DNA from: Panopea generosa
Lineage: Eukaryota > Mollusca > Bivalvia > Adapedonta > Hiatellidae
Direction: 5' to 3'
Length of the DNA stretch: 64,000 nt
NCBI GenBank assembly: GCA_029582155.1
Contig: CM055895.1
Coordinates: 50,992,250-51,056,249 of the forward strand
Position 1 is the first letter of the stretch, and every line of letters begins with the position of its first letter. A program made the position numbers and the translations under genes. Below are positions 1-12,700 of the stretch, one piece after another. The notes beneath the pieces were generated by a model that saw only the letters and a program-made list of their open reading frames with translations, was not told where the DNA came from and did not search any database.

Positions 1-3000
1 TACAAGTTCAGTGTCCTTTGTAGTAATATACTATGATACAAGTACAGTGTCCTTTGTAGTAATATATTATGATACAAAAAGTACAGTGTCCTTTGTAGTA
101 TTAAATATATTATGATACAAGTACAGTGTCCTTTGTAGTAATATTTTATGATACAAGTACAGTGTCCTTTGTAGTAATATTTTATGATACAACTATAGTG
201 TACGTTATACTACTAATGTATTACGATACAAGTACAGTGTCTTTGTAGTAATATTTTATGATACAAGTAGAGTGTACATTATAGTACTGTATTACGATAC
301 AAGTACAGTGTCTTTGTAGTAATATATTATGATACAAGTACAGTGTCCTTTGTAGTAATATATTATGATACAAGTACAGTGTCCTTTGTAGTAATATATT
401 ACAATACAAGTACAGTGTCCTTTGTAGCAATATATTATGATACAAGTACAGTGTTCTTTGTAGTTATGTATTATGATACAAGTACAGTGTACTTTGCAGT
501 TATATATTATGATACAAGTATAGTGTCCTTTAAAGCAATATATTATTATACAAGTACAGCAATTGTCCTTTGTAGTAATATATTATGATACAAGTACAGT
601 TTACTTTGTAGTAATATATTATGATACAAGTACAGCTTACTTTGTAGTTATATATTATGATACAAGTACAGTTAACTTTGTAGTAATATATTATGATACA
701 AGTACAATGTCCTTTGTAGTAATATATTATGATACAAGTACAGTGTCCTTTGTAGCAATATATTATGATACAAGTCTGTGTCCTTTGCAGTAATAAATTA
801 TGATACAAGTTCAGTGTCCTTTGTAGTAATATTTTATGATACAAGTATAGTGTACATTATAGTACTGTATTACGATACAAGTACAGTGTCTTTGTAGTAA
901 TATATTATGATACAAGTACAGTGTCCTTTGTAGCAATATATTATGATAGAAGTACAGTGTCCTTTGCAGTAATATATTATGATACAAGTTCAGTGTCCTT
1001 TGTAGTAATATATTATGATACAAGTACAGTGTCCTTTGTTATATTATGATACAAGTACAGTGTCCTTTGTAGTAGTATATTATGATACAAGTACAGTGTC
1101 CTTTGTAGTATTAAATAAATTATGATACAAGTACAGTGTCCTTTGTAGTATTAAATATATTATGATACAAGTACAGTGTCCTTTGTAGTAATATTTTATG
1201 ATACAAGTAAAGTGTCCTTTGTAGTAATATTTTATGATACAACTATAGTGTACGTTATACTAGTAATGTATAACGATACAAGTACAGTGTCTATGTAGTA
1301 ATATTTTATGATACAAGTATAGTGTACATTATAGTACTGTATTACGATACAAGTACAGTGTCTTTGTAGTAATATATTATGATACAAGTACAGTGTCCTT
1401 TGTAGTAATATATTATGATACAAGTATAGTGTCCTTTGTAGTAATATATTACAATACAAGTACAGTGTCCTTTGTAGCAATATATTATGATACAAGTACA
1501 GTGTTCTTTTTAGTTATGTATTATGATACAAGTACAGTGTCCTTTGCAGTTATATATTATGATACAAGTATAGTGTCCTTTAAAGCAATATATTATTATA
1601 CAAGTACAGCAATTGTCCTTTGTAGTAATATATTATGATACAAGTACAGTTTACTTTGTAGTAATATATTATGATACAAGTACAGCTTACTTTGTAGTTA
1701 TATATTATGACACAAGTACAGTTAACTTTGTAGTAATATATTATGATACAAGTACAATGCCCTTTGTAGTAATATATTATGATACAAGTACAGTGTCCTT
1801 TGTAGCAATATATTATGATACAAGTCTGTGTCCTTTGCAGTAATAAATTATGATACAAGTTCAGTGTCCTTTTTAGTAATATTTTATGATACAAGTATAG
1901 TGTACATTATAGTACTGTATTACGATACAAGTACAGTGTCTTTGTAGTAATATATTATGATACAAGTACAGTGTCCTTTGTAGCAATATATTATGATAGA
2001 AGTACAGTGTCCTTTGCAGTAATATATTATGATACAAGTTCAGTGTCCTTTGTAGTAATATATTATGATACAAGTACAGTGTCCTTTGTTATATTATGAT
2101 ACAAGTACAGTGTCCTTTGTAGTAGTATATTATTATACAAGTACAGTGTCCTTTGTAGTATTAAATATATTATGATACAAGTACAGTGTCCTTTGTAGTA
2201 ATATTCTATGATACAAGTAAAGTGTCCTTTGTAGTAATATTTTATGATACAACTATAGTGTACGTTATACTAGTAATGTATAACGATACAAGTACAGTGT
2301 CTATGTAGTAATATTTTATGATACAAGTATAGTGTACATTATAGTACTGTATTACGATACAAGTACAGTGTCTTTGTAGTAATATATTATGATACAAGTA
2401 CAGTGTCCTTTGTAGTAATATATTATGATACAAGTACAGTGTCCTTTGTAGTAATATATTACAATACAAGTACAGTGTCCTTTGTAGCAATATATTATGA
2501 TACAAGTACAGTGTCCTTTGTAGTTATGTATTATGATACAAGTACAGTGTCCTTTGCAGTTATATATTATGATACAAGTATAGTGTCCTTTAAAGCAATA
2601 TATTATTATACAAGTACAGCAATTGTCCTTTGTAGTAATATATTATGATACAAGTACAGTTTACTTTGTAGTAATATATTATGATACAAGTACAGCTTAC
2701 TTTGTAGTTATATATTATGATACAAGTACAGTTAACTTTGTAGTAATATATTATGATACAAGTACAATGTCCTTTGTAGTAATATATTATGATACAAGTA
2801 AAGTGTCCTTTGTAGTAATATTTTATGATACAAGTACAGTGTCCTTTGTAGTAATATTTTATAATACAAGTATAGTGTACGTTATAGTACTGTATTACGA
2901 TACAAGTACAGTGTCCTTTGTAGTAATATATTATGATACAAGTATAGTGTACATTATAGTACTGTATTATGATACAAGTACAGTGTTCTTTGTAGTTATG

Positions 3001-3775
3001 TATTATGATACAAGTACAGTGTCCTTTGCAGTAATATATTATGATACAAGTATAGTGTCCTTTGTAGCAATATATTATTATACAAGTACAGCAATTGTCC
3101 GTTGTAGTAATATATTATGATACAAGTACAACAATTGTCCTTTGTAGTAATATATTATGATACAAATACAGTGTCCTTTGTAGTAATATATTATTATACA
3201 AGTATAGTGTCCTTTGCAGTAATATATTATTATACAAGTATAGTGTCCTTTGTAGTAATATATTATGATACAAGTACAGAAATTGTCCTTTGTAGTAATA
3301 TATTATGATACAAATACAATAATTGTCCTTTGTAGTAATATATATTATGATACAAGTACAGTGTCCTTTGCAGTAAAATATAATTAATAAACACTTATAG
3401 TGACCTTTGTATTAATATATTATGAAACAAGTACAGTGTCTTTGTAGAAATATTTTATGATACAAGTATAGTGTATGTTATTTTACTGTATTATGATACA
3501 AGTACAGTTTACTTCTTAGTGATATATTATTATACAAGTACAGCTTACTTTGTAGTAATATATTATGATACAAGTATAGTGTCCTTTGTAGTTATATATT
3601 ATGATACAAGTACAGTTTTCTTTGTAGTAATATATTATGATACAAGTACAGGTTACTGTGTAGTTATATATTATGATACAAGTACAGTTTACATTGTAGT
3701 AAGATATTATGATACAAGTACAGTTTACTTTGTAGTAATATATTATGATACAAGTACAGCATACATCATTCATTA
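1..3775. repeat. 36-bp satellite array with ~1.05-kb higher-order repeat
   Basis: Roughly 100 head-to-tail copies of a 36-bp unit whose core reads GTGTCCTTTGTAGTAATATA and which contains the palindrome TAATATATTA. Variant monomers recur in order: the AGCAATTGTCC variant appears near 558, 1608 and 2618, and the truncated 'TCTGTGTCC' variant near 775 and 1825. This gives a higher-order unit of about 1050 bp, then about 1010 bp, after which the order decays from about 2.8 kb. Because 36 is divisible by 3, long open frames run through both strands; these are not genes. The array starts before the window. Confidence 0.95.
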
Positions 3776-4653
3776 AAAAAACTGAATATATATTTGATTT
3801 TAAGCATTAAAAAGAATTGGAAAGGGAGGACAAGTAGCCAACAGATTTCTAGCCCTGTCTATACCTGTATATAAAATAGGTGTTTTGATCTTTCAATCAT
3901 GCAGTTTCCCACCACCTTTATCGAAAACAGAAGAAAAATGGCATCAAAACAATTGAGTACACTTCTGGTAATAAAAAAAGTCTATTACATCACTCAGCAA
4001 TGGAAAGTTGTGAAGTGAAGTGAAGGTCACCAGAAACGAACATATCACTGAAATGGGTTAATAATACCCCTGTATTTATTGAATCGGAGTCATAAATTTT
4101 ACACTTGATTGTTGATCATGTATGCAAATTAACAATTTAATCGCCTGAAACGTGTGGAAAATGTTGGCTCCACAGGGAAATGCAAGTAGTAAGTATAGCA
4201 CTTTTACCAAGTGCAAGGGCCAAAACTCTGCTTAGAAATAAATAAGCATCACAAAATTTAAGTCTAGCAAATCTACACTTCATGTTGATCATGTAGGCAA
4301 AGTTTCAAATCAATCGCCTGAAAACTGGCAGACAGAAACACTGAATGACCTACCAACAGTTAGACTATTCTTTACATTGTTTGAAGCCATTTTCAACATG
4401 TCAGGTTATATATGGCATATATATCAAGTTTTATTGGTGGAGTAAGACCTCAGAATGAATTAGAGTAGAACCACCGTCCTCCCGCAAGATATTTTTGGAA
4501 TCAACAGGACAGGAGCCAACAAAGTGACTCATATATATTCCCTCTCGATCCTCATTTTTTTTTTACATAAAAATGACGCATGGTTTTGAGTAGTACTACA
4601 TATAATAGAACTCTGAGGGACTGTGAGCAACACACAGGCAGCGTTCAAATCCT
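3776..4653. other. Intergenic stretch downstream of the zinc-finger gene
   Basis: No coding exon is visible. It holds two diverged copies of a motif around 'GTTGATCATGTA..GCAAA' followed by 'AATCGCCTGAAA' (about 4110 and 4285), and a minus-strand SINE tail near 4365-4490. A TTTATT at about 4074 reads AATAAA on the minus strand and could be a distant poly(A) signal for the zinc-finger gene. Confidence 0.5.
3785..3840 (+). repeat. Left arm of a ~50-bp inverted repeat flanking the zinc-finger terminal exon
   Basis: The sequence around TTTGATTTTAAGCATTAAAA ending in GGAAAGGGAGGAC recurs in reverse complement at 8640-8695 with a few mismatches. The two arms bracket about 4.8 kb that includes the terminal zinc-finger exon and a MITE. 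Confidence 0.7.
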
Positions 4654-6754
4654 TCACAAAACAAAACAGTTAATACCTTCATGCTTTGATGTGATGTGAT
4701 CTCTAAGGTTACAGGCACTTTTCGCAGCATAGTTACATTGTGAACATGGGTACTGACGAATATTCATATGTACATGTTTGGTATGTGCTTTAATACCAGC
4801 TTCACCTCTTATCAGTTTACCACAAATGTGACAGGCAATGTAGGGCAATTTTCCATGACACTTACGCACATGCAATTTTGTAAGTTCTGGAAAAAGCATA
4901 TCACATTTTTCACATTTAACCATTTTTTCTTCATGATGTGATCTATAATGCATTGTCAACAAACCACGATTGTCGAATAACATTTTATCATTTTCTGTAG
5001 AGCAACACTGACATATATACACTGGAATTTTATGATCAGATTGCAAGTGTTTATTCAATGCACTCCTTAGTGCAAACTTTTCTCCACATTCCGAACAAAC
5101 GTGTCTCTTCTTTTTATGTACATAAGTTTTGTGCATCTGTACATGGTATTTAGTTGATGCTGTAAAATCACACTTGTCACAATTAAAATCACCATTTACA
5201 TGTCCTTCGATGTGAACCTCAATGGCCACTTTGTTTTCCGTTCTAAAACCGTCACAAACTGTACACACATATAGCTTTGTAAGTTTCTCTTCTTTTGACT
5301 TTCCTCTGTCTTTCCTTTCAACAGACTCCTGATCTTCCAAATTGTATTTGTCAGTATGATCTTCTAACTTAATTTTTATCCTTTTTCTCATTTTTGCCAT
5401 TCTTGCTTTCATTTTTTTTGTCTCAATCTGACATATACCATCTGTGTTCTTTGCATCATTTTCGTTGCCATTGTCAGAATCTGTGCTGTGATATTCTGAA
5501 TCCTCATCAGATTCATAATGTGGTACTGGCTTTTTACTTTTTTTCCCACTAGAATAGCTTTTCCTCTTTCCACCACTGCAATATTCATCTATATCAAAAT
5601 CAGGATCTGAATCCATCTCTGTTGTTTTCTTTTTGTTTTTTATTGCACCAGCACCTTTAGCAGACTCAGGAGTTTTTAACATATTGTCGGGATCTTCATT
5701 ATTGTCACGTTGATCTTCACAGTCTACCATACCTTCATCAGAGGATTTAGTTTTAACTGGCATTGTTTCAGCACATTCATTAACAGACTCACAACTTTTA
5801 TTTTTATCATCTAAGTAATTATTTGCACCAACCATACATGCCTTAACAATTTTGCTGACTAGGTCATGTTTATGTAAATTTTCAATAGGTCCACCTTTCG
5901 CTACAATTGTAGATGAATCCATAGAGACATTCTCTTCATTACCATGTCTGTATGCTTCAAATTCATTAATTTCTTCAATCGGTTCAGTTTTCACTATAAT
6001 TGTTCTATATGCATTCTCTTCATTACCACTAACATCATCTTCATCTGAACTTTCAAGGTCAAGATCACTAATATCATTTAAATCATCATAAGCAGAATAA
6101 TCAGGTCTGAAACCTTTCGATCTAATTCTGGAACTTTTCCTAAAAGAATCATCATTTCCCATTTCCTGCTCATCTAATTTAACTAACTTCTTTTGTTTAT
6201 CAAACTCAACCTGATGATCATTTGCACTTCCTTTCTTTATTCTTTTTGTAGTTGTACTCTCTGGCATTTTTACATTTTTTTGTTTCCTCTTCTTTCCATT
6301 TGAACCCTGTTCCTCTTTCTTTTCACTGTTAGCTACTACCTCGTTAACAATACTATCTAAAATATCTCGAACAAACTCTTTAGGTTTATCATGTTTTATC
6401 TTTTTGTTTATTATCTGTCTTCTTTCTACCCAAGTGTTCAGATTGTTTTTGTTTGTGATATCATCATGTAAGTTGTATAAAATGACAGATTCCAGCGTTT
6501 CTATAATGCATTCTTCGATATTTATACAGAGAGGTTTGATGTTCATATCCAACTTCAGTGTACTGTATTCCAGCATGATGTAAGCTTTACTGTCATATTT
6601 TATAGTAAGATCATCTTCTTTCCACGGACTGGTGAAATGTACAGTGAAGGGAGTGTTCATAGGCAGACCACGTATAGCATAAATATTTGGAGCAGGTCTA
6701 TTTTCTGAATAGGACGATTCATTGCTAACATCACTGTCCAGCATCATTCCGAAC
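4654..6754 (-). CDS. Terminal exon: acidic linker plus seven C2H2 zinc fingers
   Basis: Begins after TTTTGCAG at 6755 and runs 700 codons to the stop, so the longer reading frame to 6861 probably includes intron. If the exon is 5'-most the start would be ATG at 6747. The first ~500 residues are charged, with acidic/Ser runs (LESSDEDDVSGNEEN) and basic clusters (KKRKQK, KRKSYSSGKKSKKP) that could be nuclear localisation signals. Seven C2H2 motifs follow at about 5280-4670: CTVC..H..H, CDKC..H..H, CSEC..H..H, CQCC..H..H with a long inter-Cys/His loop, CEKC..H..H, CHIC..H..H and CSQC..H..H. This spaced arrangement suggests sequence-specific DNA binding rather than a tandem KRAB-type array. Confidence 0.9.
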
Positions 6755-9700
6755 CTGCAAAAGAAAACAATACATTGTGCAGCACAATTCCCAGAAGCAC
6801 AATTAATTACAGAAGAAAAGGAAAGCACCAAGATACATTCTGTACCATGTAAAACAACCATTCTAGTCTTTTAACTTTACTCAGAGTAATGGCGGTGGAA
6901 CGCCTCTTCTAGTGGTAGAGCATCAAACTAGGGATCAGAGGGACAATCCTTCCCCATGGCTATATGTGGTGTAATATTGAGCGAGAAACTTTTTACACTT
7001 ATGCTTTGCATTGGTTCGATCCAGGAAGACTTTGAGCGTGATTTGTCTAAGTAGTAAGAACTAATTTCACAATTGAAGTAAAATAAATATACTTAACTTA
7101 GCAAGTGGATATGATAGATACAAACAAAACAGAAATATTTATAGGAAAGAACAAACTTTTAATGTACTGTAGAGATATTAATACACCAAACTGAGTACTT
7201 TAAATGTTTCATTTCAAAACCAGTGTTTGTAGAATCCCAGTATTGTCTTTAAAAAAACATGATTAAGATATGGACATTTAATTTCTCAATCTCAAGATTA
7301 CAAAGGCCTGTGGATTAATTAGCTTTATATTGAAAAACCTCTGAAGGAAATGACCTGAACTAATTGCATAGGATATCAATTAAAATAAGACACATACTAT
7401 TATACATGTATATTCAATATACAGCATTTTTAAAGGGATTTAATGCCACCTGAAAGTGAATATATCAGAATTTTAAAATTGGCTAAAAACATATTTTTCA
7501 ATATATACCATACCTATTGTACTCAATGACCCATTATTGCCAAAAGGATACCTATCTTAAAATGCCAAAATAATATATTGAAAAGGTCTATGCACCTAGG
7601 TTAGACTCATATAGATTTCCCACTTAATATGGCACATTTTGTGACATATTAACTGAGTCATGTGATTTCATTTGTATAAGTTGTAATAACTTGTATACAA
7701 TTGAAGTAACAGTATTTAAACATTATTAAATAATATATTAAAAAGGGATTTCCCAACATAAGCTACGCACTTAGATTAGAATAAAATAGCTATCTCGTTT
7801 AAAATTGCAGCATATTTTGTGATGTAAAAATTGGTTCATCATAGAAAGAGTTCAAATGATGATGCAAAGATCATCTAACAGTATGTATTAAGTGCTATAT
7901 TTTTAGATTGGGGATTTTGTTTACCACTCCAATTTAAAAGATAGATTGTCACATTATTGTAGATTTGACATACTAAGCCATTCAGATTTTATTTATTAAT
8001 GATAATGATATGTATTCTAACCATTTTAAAAGTATTTATTTTTTTAAGAATAGTACATTTTCCTGATATTCTCTCTTTAAATCAATACATAAACACTATT
8101 TTATGGACATGTTATATGCCAATGCAACAATATCTAGAAGCCTGTGTGGTTCCAGCTAAGAATAGAATCACTGTCGATTTCTGCAGAGGGGTAGGAATCC
8201 TCCGAATGGGTGTCATGTTCATTTTATCATTTTTTGTCATGTTCACTATTGTGGTTAAATTATCAACCCCTGTGTGGTTCCAGGGAGCCATGAGTGATGG
8301 CAAGAATAGGATCACTGTGACTTATGCATGTCGTAAAAAGCGACAAATTGAGTAATACGATAGAATTTGCTGAAACTCTGCAGGTATCAAGGTTTTAGGT
8401 TCATTCTGCATATTCATTTGTTGATGTATTTTTTTTAATCTGTATGTTAATTTGTTGTTTTTGTACATGTAGAGTGAACTTGGAATCTTCCTTCCTGTTT
8501 GCGTCGAATAACCTATAATGTGTTGGTACGCCGTAAAACCCTATTCATTCATTCACAATATCTAGAATAATTAGTTTTAATAATTATGATGTTGTTGTTG
8601 AAGAATGGTGTTTACATGACTTGAAATTTCTTATAAAAGCTATTCGTCCTCCCTTTCCAACATTTTTTATTAAATGCTTAAAATCAAAGAAATATTAAGG
8701 TAAGTTTCTTAAATCTTATTGTCCTGACCAAATGTTCACTTATCATGGGGAGTGGACGAGTGGAATTTTCAAGCTCTGGTTTAGCGTCACTGTCAACAAC
8801 TTTTCAGTCATATCGGGATATTGTCTACTTGGGACAGTATCCTGAACGCTGCCACACTGGAGTATCAGGCCGCAGACTCATAGTATGATACTCCGCATAG
8901 TCACATATTACCGACACTTGGTCATCCAAACCTAAAACTAACCTCCTAATGCTTAGCTAGAAAGCTTCTAGTACCAGGGTTTCCTCCAGGAATTACTGAA
9001 GGCATGTTGCATAAACACGACGGGATGGGTACAGGTTTGACATTCATGAATGGTGCATTTTCAAGTATGTGTTTCTATTTTATATTGTTGTCATAACATG
9101 AATATAAAAAGTGTGATTATCTAATTTTATTTCTCTTTTCAATAACAACAAATAGTTAAACAAGTGTTTATTGTCTAAACACACTTTTAAACACATTTCC
9201 AGTGACATTTTTGTTATTGTTAACTCTTCCAACTATTGGCAATGTGATTTAAACTTCAAGGTTGCTCTTGTGTTTCTCTGCCCATTTATTTGTGGCTGTC
9301 TCATAGGCCAGGGGAATGGTACTGTACCATTTTTCAAGTCTTTGGTATGACCCAACCGGGTATCGAACTTAAGACCTTCCACACGGGAGATGGATGCTCT
9401 ACCACTAGACCATGCTGTGGTCAGTTTTATTATGAACTTTGTTACCAGTAATTTTGAAAATTAATACATTTGTTCTGTTTAATGGTAAGTGACGAATCTC
9501 CTTTTCATACATACTTTCCAGATTCTAGTTCAGTATCCTGTCTTGTGGACAAGCGGGTATTCAGCTGTTTTAAAGTTGCATGCTGTGCAGGTGTTGATGT
9601 TGTTGGGATTAATCTGAATTCTCCTTGCTCATTTTTCACTTTAGGACTGTAATAACTGAAATTAACAAGAGTTCTATTATAGACAGGTCATCAAACGAAA

Positions 9701-12700
9701 TGTTTATCAAATGTTTTAATATTATCATAGGTTATACAATACCATTCACCTTGGCATGTTATAGTTGTAATGTGTCAAGTAACAACTTGTAAATTTATGC
9801 AAGTCAGTCAGGGGGAGTACATATCCACAGCATAATTATTTCAGAATGCGATTAGGCCTTCAGGACTCATGTCCCTATTATCTCCTTTGAACTATCCGGG
9901 CCTACACATTAAGGAGGTAGTAGTAAAAATATAGATACCTTTTTCATCTTTACTTTGCAGTGATTAATTTATTCTTACCATGTCTTAAGGGGTCAATATT
10001 TTAGAAATCAGCACTGAAATTTTGATGCTGATACCAGATTTCTAGACTATTCCGTGTCATTTTAAATTTGATGGGTCGAATGGTATCATTGACGAATTGT
10101 TGACAAATTATGTCTTTGGAAATTGACAGGTGCTCGGCAAAACCCTTGAAATTAAAAAAACAACCTGGTCATGGTATATTTTTGTTTTGCTTATAAAATA
10201 AATTTTTTTGTAGATCTTGAACCTGTAAAGAATTTGAACCCAGACACATGCTGCAGATTTTAAATATTTCAGTATTGTCAACAAAAATATTACAATGGAG
10301 CCCTATGGAAGATGAGCAGTGGTCACATACACAATTAGGGCACAATCCATTGTCTTTTATAATGGATGGCAGCCTGATGACGATGAGTGAAATTGTTGAT
10401 GATTTTATTGAGATCGCAAGAGAAAGTAAATCTATTTTAATAAACACGTACATACTCAAGGGTCAAGGTTTATGCCAAGAATGAGGCTCTTCTCGTCTAC
10501 TTAAATATATGTCTACATGAATTTTTTAGAAACAACAAAATACTAAGAACTAAATACAGTTGAAAGTATAGTTTTAAATTTAGGTTTCATTGCAAAAATG
10601 TGTTTTACTGAGTTTCGCTGCATATCAGACTGCCTTATATTGAAATCTATCTTGAAAAAATAATTTACTGATTTAAAGGCAGTATACAGTGAATGTGCCA
10701 ATAGCGGATCACTAGTGAAACAATCGCTGCATACACTAATCTAACCGCATAAACTGTTTTTAAAAATATGTTAACTGAAAGAAAAATATTCCCTCTGAAC
10801 ACACCAGCCAACTTTTCCCTGAACTAGTTCACCTTTACATGGGTATCTACATTTTAGAAGAGGCTATGGAAGCACCAATAACGGATCAACTACGCCATTA
10901 TTGGATCACGTGATATATACGCTTTCTCTGTCCACAGGGAATATCTCAAAACTTCACATTGACTTGTCCACGGGCACCGACAGACAGGTACAATTCGTAC
11001 GAGGTTGGGCAGTTCTTAAAAAAAATTTGCCGTGCTCCTATCTAGTCACTAAAGATGCAGCTACCCAAACTTTTTATTGACTTTCAAAGAGTTTCTTTTT
11101 TATGCTTTCTATTACGGTAACAAAAGCGAAAGAAATTTAAGAAACAACTGAAATTTTAACAGACAATTTTAATGATGAGTAACATAACCAATAAAATAAA
11201 CTAACTAATGTATCCAATGAAATATGAATGAGTTTTCAACAGTAAAAGAAAACAACAATAACTAAAAACAACACTTTGTCTGGGGCTAGTAAACATTATG
11301 CCAATGAAAGGTTCATTGCAGAGCCCTCAGGCATTTCCTGAAGTAATTTTGAAAGTTTCGAAAACTGTTCCTTTATGTTGTGATTTGTAATAAAATAATT
11401 TGCAGGAATGACAACTCCTCCACCCTCTTTATTGGAAGCAGGCCAAGGGGGAAAACTAGGTACTGGTTCACCAGTTGCTTCTGCCAGAATTTCACCATTT
11501 TCGTCCATTACACTTCTAAAATAACCAGCCAAAGATTTAGGGACGTGACCAATAGGCAATCCTGCAATATCTGTCACATTTAGTTGTCTTTTATCATCTG
11601 TTACCATAGAGCGAGTTTCTTCAGGGAAGGCATCAAGGTTAGGTAACCATACTAAACATGCATTAATGTCATGACTATTAGTGTATTCTCTGTCCACGAG
11701 TAGGCTAGTTGGTGGAATTGTGGTATGGCGGTCGTATCTTATATGAAAGATACCCCTTGATAACAGAGTTACAAAGTTTCATTGATTCCCTTTTTCTAGG
11801 GTTCTTCATCGTCGATGTACTCGGGGCTGCTACTGGTCTGTCGGACTTCGACTGAAAATAACAAAGTTGTGTATATTATAGTAGTTTAGAAAACAGTTTT
11901 AAAGTTACAATTCATTGTGTTAAGATGGTAGAGCAGACTTGGATATTGTTTATACTTAATAAGAATGTCTGCGTGAATTTATTTTCTAAGAATTCCTGTG
12001 AGAATTCGATTTCTAAGAATTTAATAATTGTATTTGTTCAATTCAATAAAACCTATTTTTAATTGAAATTATTAATTTTAAAAAACAAACCAATAAAACA
12101 TATTCATATTTATAAGATGTATAATGTATAAAATTTTATTAATGTAGAAATTAGATTATTGAATGTATTAATTTTCACACTTAGTAACATCAGTATAATA
12201 AATAAATATATAACTAGATACTCGTAAAATATCATTTAAACCTTCTACACAGTCAGGACAATTGAAAGGCTCATCCTGTAGAACTGGGTCAGATATGCAA
12301 TCGGCATGAAGCCATCTGTCACAGCTGTCGCACTGTACCCATACACTTTCTGCACCGGATTCCAAGTCCTCTAGCCAAGTCATAAGACAACCTTTACAAA
12401 ATGTAATCATATTGTCGCCTCTTTCCGTCTGCTTTTGGTCCTCTGGCAGTACTATTGATTTGGTAGTTTTGCGTTTTAAAGGTGCTTTCCCCCTTTTTGA
12501 ATTTTTCTTTGGCCCCTTACCTGAAACCTTAGCACTATCTGATTGTTTTAGTTGTCTTTTTAGGAAAGCTGTCTTAGCTTTTTTTTCTTTCTCTGCGAAC
12601 TTTTTCACTTTCTCAAGCGACTTCAAAGACAGGTTTCGTATGCAATCAGTAGATGTCACATTGTCAGGCAGAGTATTCAGTAATGTCCTCCTTACTGGTT

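Noticed and set aside
221-3776. Many 60-165-codon open frames on both strands
   Set aside because: They are translations of the 36-bp satellite, whose length is a multiple of three; the same 12-residue pattern repeats and strands overlap.
6755-6861. Extension of the zinc-finger frame to an upstream ATG at 6,861
   Set aside because: A strong TTTTGCAG acceptor at 6,755 and a phase match to the exon ending at 9,515 indicate this part is intron.
10248-10484. Plus-strand 78-codon frame
   Set aside because: Opposite the cysteine-rich exon; the minus strand has matching splice sites and phase, the plus strand does not.
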